Below, one piece after another: positions 1-13,000 of a stretch of DNA of 64,000 nucleotides. Numbering within the stretch: position 1 is the stretch's first letter; every line of letters begins with the position of its first letter. The stretch comes from Simmondsia chinensis. Its lineage: Eukaryota > Streptophyta > Magnoliopsida > Caryophyllales > Simmondsiaceae. The DNA lies in NCBI GenBank assembly GCA_018398585.1, contig JAGTTD010000011.1, positions 7,997,001-8,061,000 of the forward strand. The letters run 5' to 3'. Below the pieces are notes generated by a model. That model saw only the letters and a program-made list of their open reading frames with translations, ran no database searches and was not told where the DNA came from. Position numbers and translations under genes: made by a program.

Positions 1-103
1 TAAAAAGATATATTCTAATATAATCCTATTAATTAATCTATCCAAATTTAATACAATATTAGATCTTTTGTAATTATTAATCCTCTTCATCCGTGCTGCA
101 TGA
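1..103 (-). mobile_element. Partial 3' LTR of a small non-autonomous LTR retrotransposon
   Basis: This stretch repeats the end of the LTR at 1672-2000 almost base for base, from the A/T-rich block through the sequence ending CCGTGCTGCAT. On the minus strand it is the start of the downstream LTR, cut off by the window edge. A purine-rich tract (GAGGGGGAATT on the minus strand, about 104-114) sits directly upstream, as expected of a polypurine tract. The canonical TGATG start appears mutated to TCATG. Confidence 0.8.
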
Positions 104-354
104 ATTCCCCCTCTGTTCAAAAAAACTTGACCACGAGTTCTAAATAAACGCAAGAAAAAGAAGTTATAGCAAACATCCTTTTGTGTGCAGGGCTCGTCCT
201 GGATGAAGTGTAAAACTTTCGCTTTTGGGGATGTTGACTTAACAAGCTCTTTAAGAATGATGAAATCGATGAAATTTTCAAAACACGCCTCATCCATATT
301 TTCAGGCAATTTGATATGTTGTGACGCATTGCAATGTTCCTCTTCTTCTTTCGT

Positions 355-470
355 TTCATTTTTCATCTCTTCCTCTTCTTCTTTCACTTCATCTTTCATC
401 TCTTCCTCCTCTTCTTTCACTTCATCTTTCATCTCTTCCTCCTCTTCTTTCACTTCATCCTCCTCCTCTT
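355..470 (-). repeat. 33-bp tandem repeat encoding acidic KEEEEEMKDEV units
   Basis: About three near-identical 33-bp units of TCTTCCTCCTCTTC-type sequence lie in tandem. On the minus strand each encodes KEEEEEMKDEV. The unit is a multiple of three, so copy-number change keeps the frame of the surrounding ORF. Confidence 0.8.
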
Positions 471-904
471 CCTTTTGTTCTTTAGCTTTATCTTCCTCTT
501 CATTATCTTCGATTTTACTTGTTTTTTCTTAAACTTTCTTGAATGATGGTAACTCAGGAAGAAGACAATATATTGTATTAGGAGCGTAAGGAAGCTCATA
601 AGTGAGTACAAGGGAGGAAGTTGGGGCAGTTGGGTCACGATAAACCCTAAGATAAACTCCGGGCTTGTTTAATGGAAGCACATACAGCTTACCCTTAAGT
701 CTAGAAACATAATAGGCATTGGGTATAGCATACATCGTGAAGAAAACCGGATGCCAAACAAATTTCCACCAATGATAGGGATGCAAAGAGTTACCCTTAC
801 CATATGGCCCATGCTTATTTGACTCGAGATAATCCAACTCTGAGGTTAAAAATTAATTGGATGTGAGTGGATAGAGTAGACATAAGGACATTGATAAGGT
901 GACA

Positions 905-1330
905 AAAATCAAATCGAACTAGGGCTTGGAGTATAAGGGTCGAATTAGGGTTCAATGTGGGGATTTTGAATTACGGTTTTCAAATTTGGGAAATTTCGAC
1001 TCAGTATTTTCGAACTAGGGTTTTCGAAGGTTTCAAGTTAGGGCCTTAAAATTACGGTTTTCAAAATCTAGATTTAGGGTTTTTTGAAATCTAGGGTTTC
1101 CAAAATCTAGATTTAGGGTTTTCGAAATCTAGGGTTTTCTAAGCTGGGTTCGATTGGGGTTAGGGTTTCAATTGAATTAGGGTTCTATATGAGGCTAAAA
1201 CTCAAATTGGTTTAGCAATTTGGTTTGAATTAGGGGTTTTGGGTGAGGTATAGTATCAATTTGAGGATTGGGGTACAAATCGAAGGCAAGTTGTTGTTCT
1301 AGGATTTGAATGGCAAGGTTTCGATTTTTA
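905..1330 (+). repeat. Degenerate TAGGGTTTT-type repeats (telomere-like words)
   Basis: The words TAGGGTTT, TTTAGGGTTTT and TCTAGGGTTTTC recur many times in an irregular array with AAATCTAGATTT spacers. They resemble the plant telomere unit TTTAGGG but are too diverged for a true interstitial telomere array. They lie in the internal, apparently noncoding half of the LTR element. Confidence 0.6.
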
Positions 1331-1656
1331 GGGTTTTTAAGCTATGTCCGAGCTGGTGTATGATTTTGATTTGGGCGATGGGTCGTGTTTCGTGGGTGGT
1401 AGTTGAGTAGCCGAGGTCTTGATGGTGGCGGTGGTCGGGTGGCGGAGAGGTGGTGTTCGCAGCAGTTAGGGCTTTTGTGTTTTTTTTTTGGTGGCTACAG
1501 TTTTCTTTGAGAAGGGCAATTTTAGTAAAAAGAGATAGGTACAACTACACCGTGGCAGTGGTAGGAAAAAGGTACTACCTAGAGGTAGTATCGCGCACAA
1601 GCGGTGGCACTGGGCCAGCGGGCTACAGCGGCTCTGCGGTGGGGTCCAAAACAAGA

Positions 1657-1668
1657 GCTCTGATACCA
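1657..1668 (-). other. Primer binding site (initiator tRNA-Met type)
   Basis: The minus strand reads TGGTATCAGAGC, complementary to the 3' end of plant initiator tRNA-Met. It lies three bases inside the LTR boundary at 1672, which fixes the element's orientation as minus. Confidence 0.88.
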
Positions 1669-1671
1669 AAT

Positions 1672-2000
1672 TGATGTAGCACAACTTGCTAATCGAAAAC
1701 ACAATTCAAGTTTTATTCATCAAAACTTTCAAATAATGAATTACAAAGCTCTATTTGCAGAAAGTTAAACCCTAAAAGGATATTAGATAAAATAAGTCCT
1801 AAACCTAATAGAAAACTATTAAAATAAATATAAAATAAACTAAGAAACTACTTCTCTAAATAAAAACAACAAATAAAAACTTAAATATCCTACTGGCTAA
1901 AAAGATATATTCTAATATAATCCTATTAATTAATCAACCTAAATGTAATAAAATATTAGATCTTTTGTAATTATTAATCCTCTTTATCCGTGCTGCATCA
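1672..2000 (-). mobile_element. 5' LTR (329 bp) of the non-autonomous LTR retrotransposon
   Basis: The LTR is bounded by TGATG...GCATCA, the TG...CA ends of LTRs, and its last ~100 bp recur at 1-103. With the primer site at 1657-1668 and the purine tract near 104-114, the internal region is only about 1.57 kb and has no recognisable gag or pol. This is therefore a TRIM- or LARD-like non-autonomous element that depends on proteins supplied in trans. The left target-site duplication is outside the window, so it cannot be checked. Confidence 0.85.
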
Positions 2001-3988
2001 GTTTGGTATTCTTATGACCCCACTTTATTTGCCGTATTATTGTATTTATCGTAAATTTTAACACCTAAGTCATTGGCTTACAAGATTTTATTCATAGCCC
2101 CCACATTAGTGCATATATAACTCTTAACATGACATATGCAGCCTTTAACCTACCCCCTTTAGTGCACATAACCTTTGGACCTTTACTTCCCCTCTTCTAC
2201 AATAGCACTCCCTGGCCAACTCTCCTCATCCACATTTCACATTTTCTCCACTTAAAGCAAGTGATAATGAGAATTGAGAGAGGAGACAAAGTGTAGGAAC
2301 GCTAAATTTATAATAAGACCTTCAAATGATGGTGGAGATGTACCCATAATCCAATATGCTCCAAGGAACTGGACTAATCAAGCTAGAGCAAGCTTACAAG
2401 GAACCTTGACAATCTTCTAGTTGAAATTTGGTGGAAGTTTTCATTCAACAACTAGCTAAGCAAAGCCGTATGAATGTTAATGGAGGGGTTTCTAAGATAT
2501 AGGTCACGATGAGCGTTCTTTGGAAGCACATTAGGTCTTCCAAACACTCAAGAGGATGAATCACCAAAGGAACAAATTATCCCAAAAGGTTAAAAGTCAT
2601 TGCCCCATTGTTTGCTTAATTCGAGGAAATGACAATAAGGCAAAGAACAAATTATATAAAAAGTTGAAGCTACTAGGTAAAATCCAATAACACTACCATG
2701 ATCTCATACATGAATTCAAATGGGTCTAAAATATATATAATCCACATACTCATCCACTTCCCACCTTACATAGTTCATACGTACTTATCACAATTTTTCA
2801 TTCAATGCCAAAATTTCCTCGTTGGTTACATAACTTATACTAATTTTTTTTATTAATCTCTCCTAAATACATGAAATCTTTCGACACTTTTGTTTGGTCA
2901 CTCATACTGAAGTACATATATTTCTAAAAGTAGCAACTTCTTAAGTTCATTTCACGTTAAAATTGAGGCTCCTGACATCTATCAAAGTATTTTTATAAAA
3001 GTGATAGTGGATAGCCTATTTTTGTTTTTATTCGTAATGGATGGAAAATAAGCTAAAATGTTAGATCCAAAATTACCAACCGCACATGCAAAGTATTACA
3101 TACTTTTTTCTAAAATATAAATCAAATTAAACAAGAATCAATAGATAAATATAAAATTATTCTTGATTCATTTAAATTGGGAATTCAATAGTCATTATTT
3201 TTGAGATCTCATGATGTTAGTTTTATGCAAATTCACAAAGAAACTAATTTTGTTGCGGACCATTTTGTAAAGTTAGAAGTCATGAGGTAATGATAGATTG
3301 TCCTATTGCTAGATTTTGATCATGATGCGCCCTACTACTCCATGGTCAGCAATTTTCTTTCTTTTACATCTTATGTACTTATACCTCGACAACCAATGTC
3401 CCCTACTCATAAAAAGAAGGAAAAACAAAATCAACAGTTGACACAACTTATAAGATCCAAGTCATAGAGTTTAGAAATGATATACAAGGAAATTTACACA
3501 AATTTACCCATAAAATAATGATATACAAGCTAAAAATTTTTGAAATTGCACATTACTAAGTTAAATCATATACAAACTAACTTACTATGTCAAGGAACCA
3601 TATTCCAAAATCTTTAGTAGTTAAGAAACATCCGTGAATGGTTTTTTAAGTTTAAAGAGGAGACGGTTAGCAGCTTTTGCACTTGAGAGGCATATTCCAC
3701 ATCACATTTGGAAACTATATTACAAAATAGCACATTTAATGGCTCATTTTTAAGTTAACTAGGCATCTTGACTAGTTAGACTCTGAACAATCATATATTT
3801 GAAAACCATAATAGAATATTCATGTCACATATGGACACCAAGCCTTTAAAACACAAGAATATTAGAGTACATACGCTATCATAAAGCATTTATTCATGCA
3901 ACTAAAAGAACTTATCATGCAAACTCGTTATTCTAAAGAAGAATTGAAGAGAACAAGTCATGCAGATGAAAATAAATGACAAGCGTAC
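2001..3988. other. AT-rich stretch without recognisable gene
   Basis: No convincing coding segment was found on either strand. I looked here for the missing last exon of the DCN1-like gene (expected to encode a sequence ending in a DNFVEW-like motif) and did not find it. This is either intron or downstream flank of that gene. Confidence 0.6.
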
Positions 3989-4054
3989 CTCATTGCAGAA
4001 TCGGTAAAATCCCATCCACTGGTCCATGTTTATGACTTTATAATCTGTCTGTGA
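3989..4054 (-). CDS. DCN1-like gene exon 8 (last one found)
   Basis: The exon is 22 codons in phase 0, encoding [19 protein letters not shown] then CNE, with donor GAG|GTACGC. Acceptor TTCCAG|TCACAG is preferred over the nearer CACAG because it keeps the family's YLK-xQxDYKV spacing. The good donor predicts at least one more exon downstream on the minus strand. Confidence 0.93.
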
Positions 4055-7000
4055 CTGGAACACAGAAAAGAAAGTCAAATTCTTGTACTATTTCTCCTAA
4101 ATACAGGTTCCCATGTCTGCCATACATTGAATTAAATAAAAGGCATCACCATTGTAGCAAAATGAACGATTATTTCTTCCACTTTTCCTGGTTCTCCCAC
4201 TAATTGTCAATAGTCTTTGTAAAAGTTAATTTGTTTAGGATTGAATATATGTTATAGCATATCCTCTCATAAAGGGAAATAATAACATCATCATATCATC
4301 TAAACCTGAGGTACTTAAAAATAAGTAAATCCGTCCTCTTCATACCATTCTATTTCCTCAGACCTTACACTCGGTTTGTTAATCATGGAAACCACATATT
4401 AGTCCTGCATTCCCCTCATTATTTCCACTACATGTGATATCTTTGATGCTCTCTCTCTCCCTCCCTTGTTTTGTACTATCAATGAATGCAGTTCACGAGG
4501 CTCTGCCAAAGTAGAGTACAATGAGGAATCAAATGTATGTAGCTAGATCCCTGATTTTTGGAGAGACTGCCTATGAAACTTTTGACTGATTGTTTAATTA
4601 ATGATCCACATGTTTCGATTGCGTATCTAGCCCAATGGTGATTAGTGTCACTCATCCATCAACAATCAATATCATTTATAAATCCTTGACAGCTGAACAC
4701 TCCAATTTCATATATAATACTCCATTCATTCGAGTTTAAACATGCCCACTTTCAATCTCCCCCATATATAAGCATATACCCGTCTAGGTGACACACTTGG
4801 TGAGTTGATGAATATAAAGGCGTTTCCGCATAATAACCTAACAATGTTACGGATTTTGAACGATTGGCCTCTACATCATGATACTTCTATAACAGCCTTT
4901 ATAATGCATGTTTATATATTGTATTTTATTTATTATGACGTATTTATAAATATATTTATATCCAAAAGTATTAAAAAGAGTAATATTTGATGAGCATAGC
5001 CACTTCGTTAAATTTTTGCAAATTTAAAAGCAACTTATGTTTCCTCGGAAACCCATGCAATAGCCAAGCCACATTTTGCAATGTCCATGCCCCCTCGATT
5101 CTGTAACAGAACCACGACCGTGACGTGATTGCAAACAGTGCCAAGGGTAATAAACGAAATTCACAAAAGAATTACATTATAATAGGAAAGTGAGCAATTA
5201 GTTTAAGACACCAAAAATAGTTGGCAGGGATGTCTAAATTTGGACAGAAGAGTAAAAGGTCATAGACCAAAATGAACCAGAACAACTAACAAGGTAGTAT
5301 GCACAAGAGCAGAGCGCTATATCATTGCAACATATTATTCGTCCATGTACATGGAAAGGAAAATTTACCCATGACAAAAAGTGTCTAATTGAGTTACAGT
5401 ATAGATATAGATCAACACCACAGAAATCAAAAATTGAAGAGAAAAATGAAAGATGACTTATAATCAATCTTGTCAAGGCCAGTAACAAAAATGATCAATT
5501 TTGTCACTCAAAATGGAGGAACTAATGGTCATGAATGCAGCCAATGAGGCATTGGTATAGTGGCAAAATGCTACCGAAGTTAAGGCCCCAGGATAAGAGG
5601 TCCTAAATCAAAATTCCCATCTCACTTACCTACAGTAGAAAAAAAAGGTAGCTAATGCACGACCTTCCGTTAAGATGGGTTGCAATTGATACGAATGGCC
5701 TCAACAACAATTTTTTCATTAACACTTGATAACTGAGCAGGTTAAAGGCACAATGGAAGGAGCTCTGAAAAATCACAGTATTCATTAACATGGCATCACG
5801 GCCAACTTCTTCCCAACCCTTACTGCTGCCCTTGGCAATTTTCAGTTGAGTGAATGAATGACAAGAAGAATCAAAAGATGAGGATGATACAACACAAAAG
5901 AAGAGATTTAGTGAATGTGGAAGACATTAGATATTGTTACAATTTGTTAGACAATTTAATAAGATTAAAACTAAATATATCTTTTTAGTCAATAGAATAT
6001 TTTAAGGTATCTTAATTTTAGTTAATATGATAATCTAGTTGTTTTTATTTTAGAGAAATAGTTTCCTAGTTAATTTAGAACTTATCTCCTTAATTATCCA
6101 ATAAAAAATAGTTTTTGCCTATAAATGTAGCTTTGTAAATTATTATCTTTAGTTTGCAGAAGAAATATTATATGAGTTTAGCCTTTGGAAAGTAAGTTGT
6201 GATTCAAATAATGTTTCTTTCAAAAACTAGAAGTATTAAGACGATATATTTATAGGCAAAAACTAATCCCTATTAGATAATTAAGGAGATAAATACCAAA
6301 ATTAGCTTCAACTTTACATCTTAAAAATAAATAAATCTAATTATCCTATTACTTAAAAATAAAGTTAACTAAAATATCCTATTGACTAAGAAAGATTCCC
6401 CCCGGCCCCTAATCCTATCAAATACTCTAACAAAATCTAATATAATATGTAGTATCTTCTATAATCCTCAAATATCTTCTATTGTGTTGCATCATTAGAT
6501 CATATCAAAATGAGTACAAGTTTCAAATTTAAATGAGCAATGATAAACTGAATTACTTACTTTCAAGTATTCAATAAAATAGTCAACCTGAGCACGAAAT
6601 TGTGACCCCAGCACAAGTTCTAGTAATTGGCAGATGCTCTCAATATCTATACTCTTCTGCTTTTCCTCTAGAAACAACATTCAACAAACATAAAACATGA
6701 CAAAAAACAGATGGCCTATACATAAAGGGAAAAAAGGTGTACAGAACAGTCATACCAGTTAGACAGTATCGAAATGCATAGTGATAGAAGTCAACAAAAT
6801 TTGATGGCCTCCTAACCTTTAAAAGAAAGAGCAAATAAAGTAAATATCAGCGACCTTGCATTTATCTGCTTTATCAGGAAACGCCAACAGAATAGAAAGA
6901 ATACCTCTTTTTCAAGCTCAGTGACTGCCTTCTTCAACTTAGCAATGGTATCCGCGTGCAAGACTTTAAGGCCTCTCCGCCACTCCTCCTGTGAAAATTA

Positions 7001-10000
7001 TTCAGCTACTTTTCACTTAACCGATCATAGCATAAGAAATGCTGTCGATGTACGTCTTGCCCTCAAAAGCCAATGATAATATAGGATAGTCCACCAAGGA
7101 AGGTGACAGCAAATGCACCAATAGATCATAGCAGATTTTAAGGTGTGGCATACACAAGATGTTAACAGTAACATTGTATAAAACCAACAGTTGAAATAAC
7201 ACCTATTAGTGCTGTCGCCACTTGAAGAGTTGATTGAGTTAATCAATAAGAAGGAACAATAATGTTCCTTAGAAGATGTCTATTATTTTCTGATTAGGCT
7301 TTTGGAGGAAGGGGCATCCCTCTGAAAGAATGCACAGGAAGGTCAACCAGGAACCCACTCAACATAAAACAAACAAGAAAGAAAAAGGAACATTAAGAAA
7401 ATGTCTTAAATACTAGTGAATGCCTAGAGCAGAACCCACTCCGAGAAACAAAGGGAAAGGAGAAAAAAAATTACAAAAGCTCTTCGATATTAGTGAATGT
7501 CAGCAGGCAGATCCTTATGCTGGAGGAGGAGGCGGAGGAGGAGGAGGGAGAAAAAAAGAAAAAAGGAGGGGGGGGGGGGGGGGGGGGGGAGGGAGTTGTC
7601 TGTTCTCTTCATTTGACCCCTTCAAGTCAGTTATATCTTTCAATTTACTTTTTCTTTTTAAAAGGGGTATTCAGATTAAAAGCCTGGAGGTGAAAAATCG
7701 AATTGTTTCTTGCCTTTCCAAGAGGTATAGGGATCAGAGAGAGAACCCACAGGGTGAATTAAGCAAAACATGTTCCACTGCTAAACCGAGCATAAGCAAA
7801 AAAATAGTAAGACATGATCATGACCATGTCAATTCGGAGTCTTTGATACCTTTATTAATCAGGTTGCTTGAACAATGAGGAGAGCACAAAGGGATAATGT
7901 AAAAATTGCAGGAAACAAAGGACAAAGTAAATATCAATATAAGTTCATCATTAAAGAGATTGGTGTTGCTTACCAAAGTAAAGTAGCCTTGTTTTTCAGC
8001 TTGCATTTTCCTGGTATATACAAAGCAACATATATCAAATAGAAGGCTCAGTATTGAAACTTAAAAACTATCTCCAGTGACAAAGTCAAATATCCTTACC
8101 AAGCAAGCATCAGTATTCTGACATCAGTATGATCTACTTCCATGTCTGAACAAAGTGCCTCAATACCGTCAGGGCTGTTTTGCAAATCAACATAAAGCAA
8201 AAAAATGTTTTCATTTCCATATAGAAGAAAAATGAACAGCAGAAGGTGGAAGAAAGTAAGGACCTTTAGAAAAAGAGAATTTTCCGGCTTTTTTGTTAAC
8301 ATTACCATTGAAAATGGAATATTGGAGCAGTTTTTCGAAAGTCCAGGCCTCCAACTGTGAAAATTGAAAAACAAGTTTCCAAATTTCCATATTCTATTGT
8401 TTTGTTTGGGCATATAGAATTGGAATTAGATTTTAAAATTACAATTATCAAAGGAATCAAGGTTGGAATTCTGATTCCAGTACAATTTGACTCACTTTCT
8501 GTTCACAGTAAATCAACTTGAATCATTCAGATTGGGATACCTAGGAACTAGTTTCGGTGAGATCAGATCATTCGGGTTCAAATAATCTCAAATTTTTGGT
8601 CAATTTGGGTTGAGTTTCGTGGTTGAATCATCTTAGATTTTGGATTAATCAAGTTGGATCATTTCGAGTTGCAAATTAGCACTAGTCGAGTTTGAATTAA
8701 GTCAGGTCATTTTGAGCCCGAGTCATTTAAATCTTGGGTTAATTAGGTTACATAGTTTCAAATTTTGTGTTATCTTGAATCTGATAGTTTCAAATTTTGT
8801 GTTATCTTGAATCTGATCAAATTTAGGTTGGGAGTAAGTCGGCTTGATTATTTTGGGTTTCAGTCATGTTTAGTTTCCGGATTATTAAAATGGACCATTC
8901 AAATTTTGAGTTTTAGTCATTTTAAATTGGGTTAGGTCACTTTAAACTCTGAGTAAAATCGAATTGATTTTAGGTTGACTCGGGTCATTTTGGGTTCAAG
9001 TCATTCGATTTTGGTAAATTTAGATAAGGTTGGGTCATTTGGTTTTGAATCATTTTAGGTTTTTAATTAATTGAGTTAAATTTGAGTTTCAAGTCAATGG
9101 AGTCTATATAGAATTCCAATTCCTTTCCCACAACCAAAGAATTGAAATATGTGATTTTTAATTAATTAAAATATAGAATTGTAATTCCAGTTTTGACAGG
9201 TGAATCAAACAACAGAATTCCATTTCTAGAATCCAATTCCAATTTCAACTCCAATTCCACGCAGCAAACGTGACCATAGAAAAGGTTGGAAAACAATTTT
9301 AATTGTTTGCCACACTTTTCCAACTTATGTTTTCCAAATGGAGCAATGCTACATGTACTCGATTTATGAACCTAATTATATGCACAATTATATATGGCAT
9401 AAATTTATTAGAAAATAAAAAAGTAAATATATTAGTATTATTTTTATTGTCCAACTGTGTCTTGCAACATCGTTAGGTACACAATTTGGGTACAAACAAT
9501 TGGATGCATATAGCATTTTCCTTCCAAATGTCCCATGTTTTCCATGATCTCATATTTTCTTAGAAATTTAAAATCAATATCTAGTATAACTCGTATATAT
9601 AATTAAATGGTGACCGATATCTAAATTTATGACCCAGAAAATCCCAAAGTGCTTTTTATACCAAACCAATATACGAATTTTCACATATCGGATAATACTC
9701 AAACTAGTCATTTCAGATAGCTTAACCTGATTGTTTGGAACGAGTTTAGATTAGATTATCGAGTTTTAGTATTTATGTGTATTACTTATGCCTATGGACC
9801 TTTTCACCCTCACTTCAACGCATTTCCCAATTTTTTATGTTGGAAAATGGTTGTGATTTTCATTCCTAAAGAAAATGGAAAATGGAAATCCTCTTTTTTC
9901 TAAACAGGCCCTAAATTTCCAAACTGGAAAATTTGTCAGAAAATAAAGAGAGAGTAGATTCTATCTAGAAAAGATTGATTTTCATTTGTTTGGTATCAAA

Positions 10001-13000
10001 AGGATCATAAAGCAGAATTTTGGAAGAACTAGTGACTTGCGTGATTTCACAAGCAGGATATCAACAAAGTCTACATATTAGATTATCTTTTTCTTAGATT
10101 CCTAAAATACTAAAGAAAAAAGCCTCACATGTCACCCGATAAGGCTAGCCAAAAAAAAAAAAATTAGTGACTCTTTCCCAGCAGACAGAGAAACAATATC
10201 ATCCTCGATAAATCAGATCAGGAAAGACTTCGCAGAGTCTTCTTCTAATCCTGAAAAGGTCCCACTAAGACAATGAACCACGCATCTTCTAGAAGAGCCC
10301 TCTCCACCTTGCACCCTTAGTTTGAACCAAATAAGCTAACTGATGATGATGGTTGTATTGGTTTACCATCCAGAATAGTCTGGAAAGAAAGATAAGGCAA
10401 AAGAAGGGGGGGGGGGAACAAAAGATCACATAAATTGGGATGGCGGAATGAGCAATCCCTTTTATGCCCAATCAAACCAAACTCACGTCTCAAAACCAAA
10501 TTAAAGTGTCTTTGGGGTTTTCTGCATCTTGTTTTTTTTTTCAACAAAGCCTCCCCAATTCCTCAATCTTAAGGGGAACCAAAGTCAGGACCAGAGAAAC
10601 ATGTTGAGTTCCTCCCCATGTCCTCACGCATCACCTTCAATTTCAGATTTTGTTTCTTTCATCATTTGAAGGGGTTTCGTCCTCCCATCATGAAATAACC
10701 AACTAGACATACACTGATAATGACATACAAAACAATATTGGCATCTTTACGGGGCACCATTCAACAAAAAAACCAATTCTTCCTGGAACAGATGAGCTCA
10801 ATCTATAAGTTATGATAATTACACGTAAAAGGCAATAACCAATATGCTTAGTAATTCTAGAAGACAGCTAACAGTCAGATACTGACTGTTCACATGAAAT
10901 TCAAACAATAGGGATAACATGAAATATGCCTGGATCCCAACCTACCTCCCCCTCCCAAAAAAAAAAAAAAGAAAAAGGATAATCGTCTGGAAAAGGAATT
11001 TGAGATCGCGAAGTTCGGTTAATATTGAATTTCAGACGATATCTTGACAAAGAAAAGTTCAGTTCACATCAGAAAAGAGATACGACAAGTTGAGCTACCT
11101 TTGGGGCTGCTACAGCATCTACTGATCCAGTGCACATTACATCTATCATGTTTGCCATATTTGATTTGATCTTCAAAAAAAAATCGGCAAGCTTTCAAAT
11201 ATAAAGCAGTAATAGGCAAAATTGTAATATTGAATAAAAGCTTTCAAATAGAGTGCCAATATTCCTCATAAAGAGATTACGATCCAAACAGATGGCCCAG
11301 AATTCTTAACAGAAAGATGCAAAATTTTCTGTTATCATAAAGAAGAAACAATCACTATATCATATAGATAAACAACGAAAAGACCACATAAAAATATATA
11401 TGTATATATTATCCAATCTTAGGAGTACACTTACTCAATTACACCGGATGATCTGTTCGCATATGTATTGAACAAGTGATCAATTCTCTCCAGCTCTTTA
11501 GAGCTCACCTTATTTGAGGCTGGCAAAAGACAAGCATAAAGTTCTTCAAGAAAAAGGTAAGAAGAGAAATGAAGACAACATTATCAAATGATGGAATAAA
11601 GGCGTGATTTGAAAATGTGAGCACAGATCAAATCAAATGATGTATTTAGAAAGATATGAAGAACAGCTAAAGCGCCAATCTAACTCTATACATAGTAATA
11701 TCATGGATGCAATCACATGCATGAAAAAGATATCATTTTACAGTCATTTATGTTCTTCAATAAAATTAAAATAGTCATGACAACAGAAAAAATGCCTGAT
11801 ACTCATTTGTTTCACAGCCATGGGACAGGCAAGAGAAAACATAAACTCTTTCCTAGCCTAAGCACCTAAGCCATTATTGTCACCCTATAGCAGCCACTGG
11901 CCTGGGTTCACGTTAATGAGGTTAACAGTCCAGCATTTCAGCAGCGAATGAGGATTCTTACATATTGTAGCTTTTTCCACCATCAATAGTGACTACTGTA
12001 TTGAACAAGCACTGATTAGATATGTTAGTCAAGTTTGATTAATATCTATTTTCCAAAAGCTGGCAAATTTTATCAATTCAATGTCTTCTGTAATATACTT
12101 GAATGGATGTGATAATTATGATCTTCAACATGAAGTTCTAAACAAGCTGAATCGATACAGTTAATATATCAAATAGACAATCCAAGCATTTGGAAGGCAA
12201 TCATTCTACTTTTAAATGATTCAATACTTCAGTGGACTTTTTCGATAAGAGAGGGGGGGGGGGGGGGGAAGCACTTCAGTGGACTTTTGTGCTACTTCTG
12301 TTTAACATTTTCGACTTAAAGAACCAATATTTCCTATTAATATTAGAAAGTTTGTCATGTCCTACAAAATTTTCAAGGTTAATACAAAAGGTGTTCTAAC
12401 AGTCATCATCAGCATATTCCAATTTTAAGTCATGGAAGAACTTAAGTTTTACGCACTTGAAATTGACAAAACCTACATTTTGATGAAAAATAGTTAATCC
12501 CATACACACGATAAATAATTTTGAGAAGTTTTTGTTTGAATCTGTAAAAAAGAGGCTTGAAAGTTAGGAAGATTACAATCATCACCGAATCTGAAGAGCA
12601 AAAAATCTAAAGCTCAAGTTTTGAATCATGGTATATAAGTTTCTAGTCACTGGGCTTTTTCAATTTGGTATTTGTCCAAAAAGAGAAGCAAGATTTGTTC
12701 GGTTCATATTTTCTTACACCTTGGAATTATTTACAGACAGCTTTGTCACAGGGTCATTGGATTTGCTGCTCCTTTCTCTTAAGTTCATAGGTGCACATAG
12801 GTATGGGTATACTCAAGATCCACCCAATCCAAGAAGATTGGGTTGAATTGGGTCGGGTACTGTAAGACCCATGACACTCCAGACCGGGGCACAGGAGCGA
12901 GTGCCTCGCACCTATGCCGTGTCATGTGGCTGCCAAGGTTGGCACCATGAGTATAAGGCGTATGTCCTAATATGGATGCATTGGGCCAGAAGGACAAGGC

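Larger units (their letters stand above)
1..852 (-). pseudogene. Unidentified ORF inside the LTR element, with one internal stop; possible captured host sequence
   Basis: On the minus strand a single frame runs from about 852 to the window edge with only one stop (TAA at 529-531). The first part (about 840-532) encodes an aromatic-rich segment containing HPYHWWKFVWHPVFF and ending LPELPSFKKV. After the stop the same frame continues into an acidic Glu/Lys-rich repeat and then a mixed segment, passes through the presumed polypurine tract, and enters the 3' LTR. The segment begins just after a pyrimidine-rich stretch ending CTCAG, which looks like a 3' splice acceptor. It resembles neither gag nor pol. 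I do not recognise the protein. It could be a transduced host gene fragment or the element's own unknown ORF. Confidence 0.45.

Noticed and set aside
355..470. CRISPR-like spaced repeats
   Set aside because: Units are contiguous without spacers and the genome is eukaryotic.
185..546. Plus-strand Ser/Phe-rich frames
   Set aside because: Complement of the acidic 33-bp repeat on the minus strand; low complexity.
905..1330. Interstitial telomere array
   Set aside because: The TAGGGTTT words are irregular with no run of exact TTTAGGG units.
2160..2220. Candidate last DCN1 exon containing ESWPGSA on the minus strand
   Set aside because: Only the WP pair resembles the expected sequence and a stop follows soon.
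7420..7878. 152-codon plus-strand frame with a poly-Gly stretch
   Set aside because: Created by the GGA and G runs in a DCN1-like intron; no family resemblance.
11105..11175. Exon-like minus-strand segment ending CCCCAAAG|GTAGC
   Set aside because: Exons 2 and 3 join in perfect phase without it, and no DCN1 relative has such a segment.
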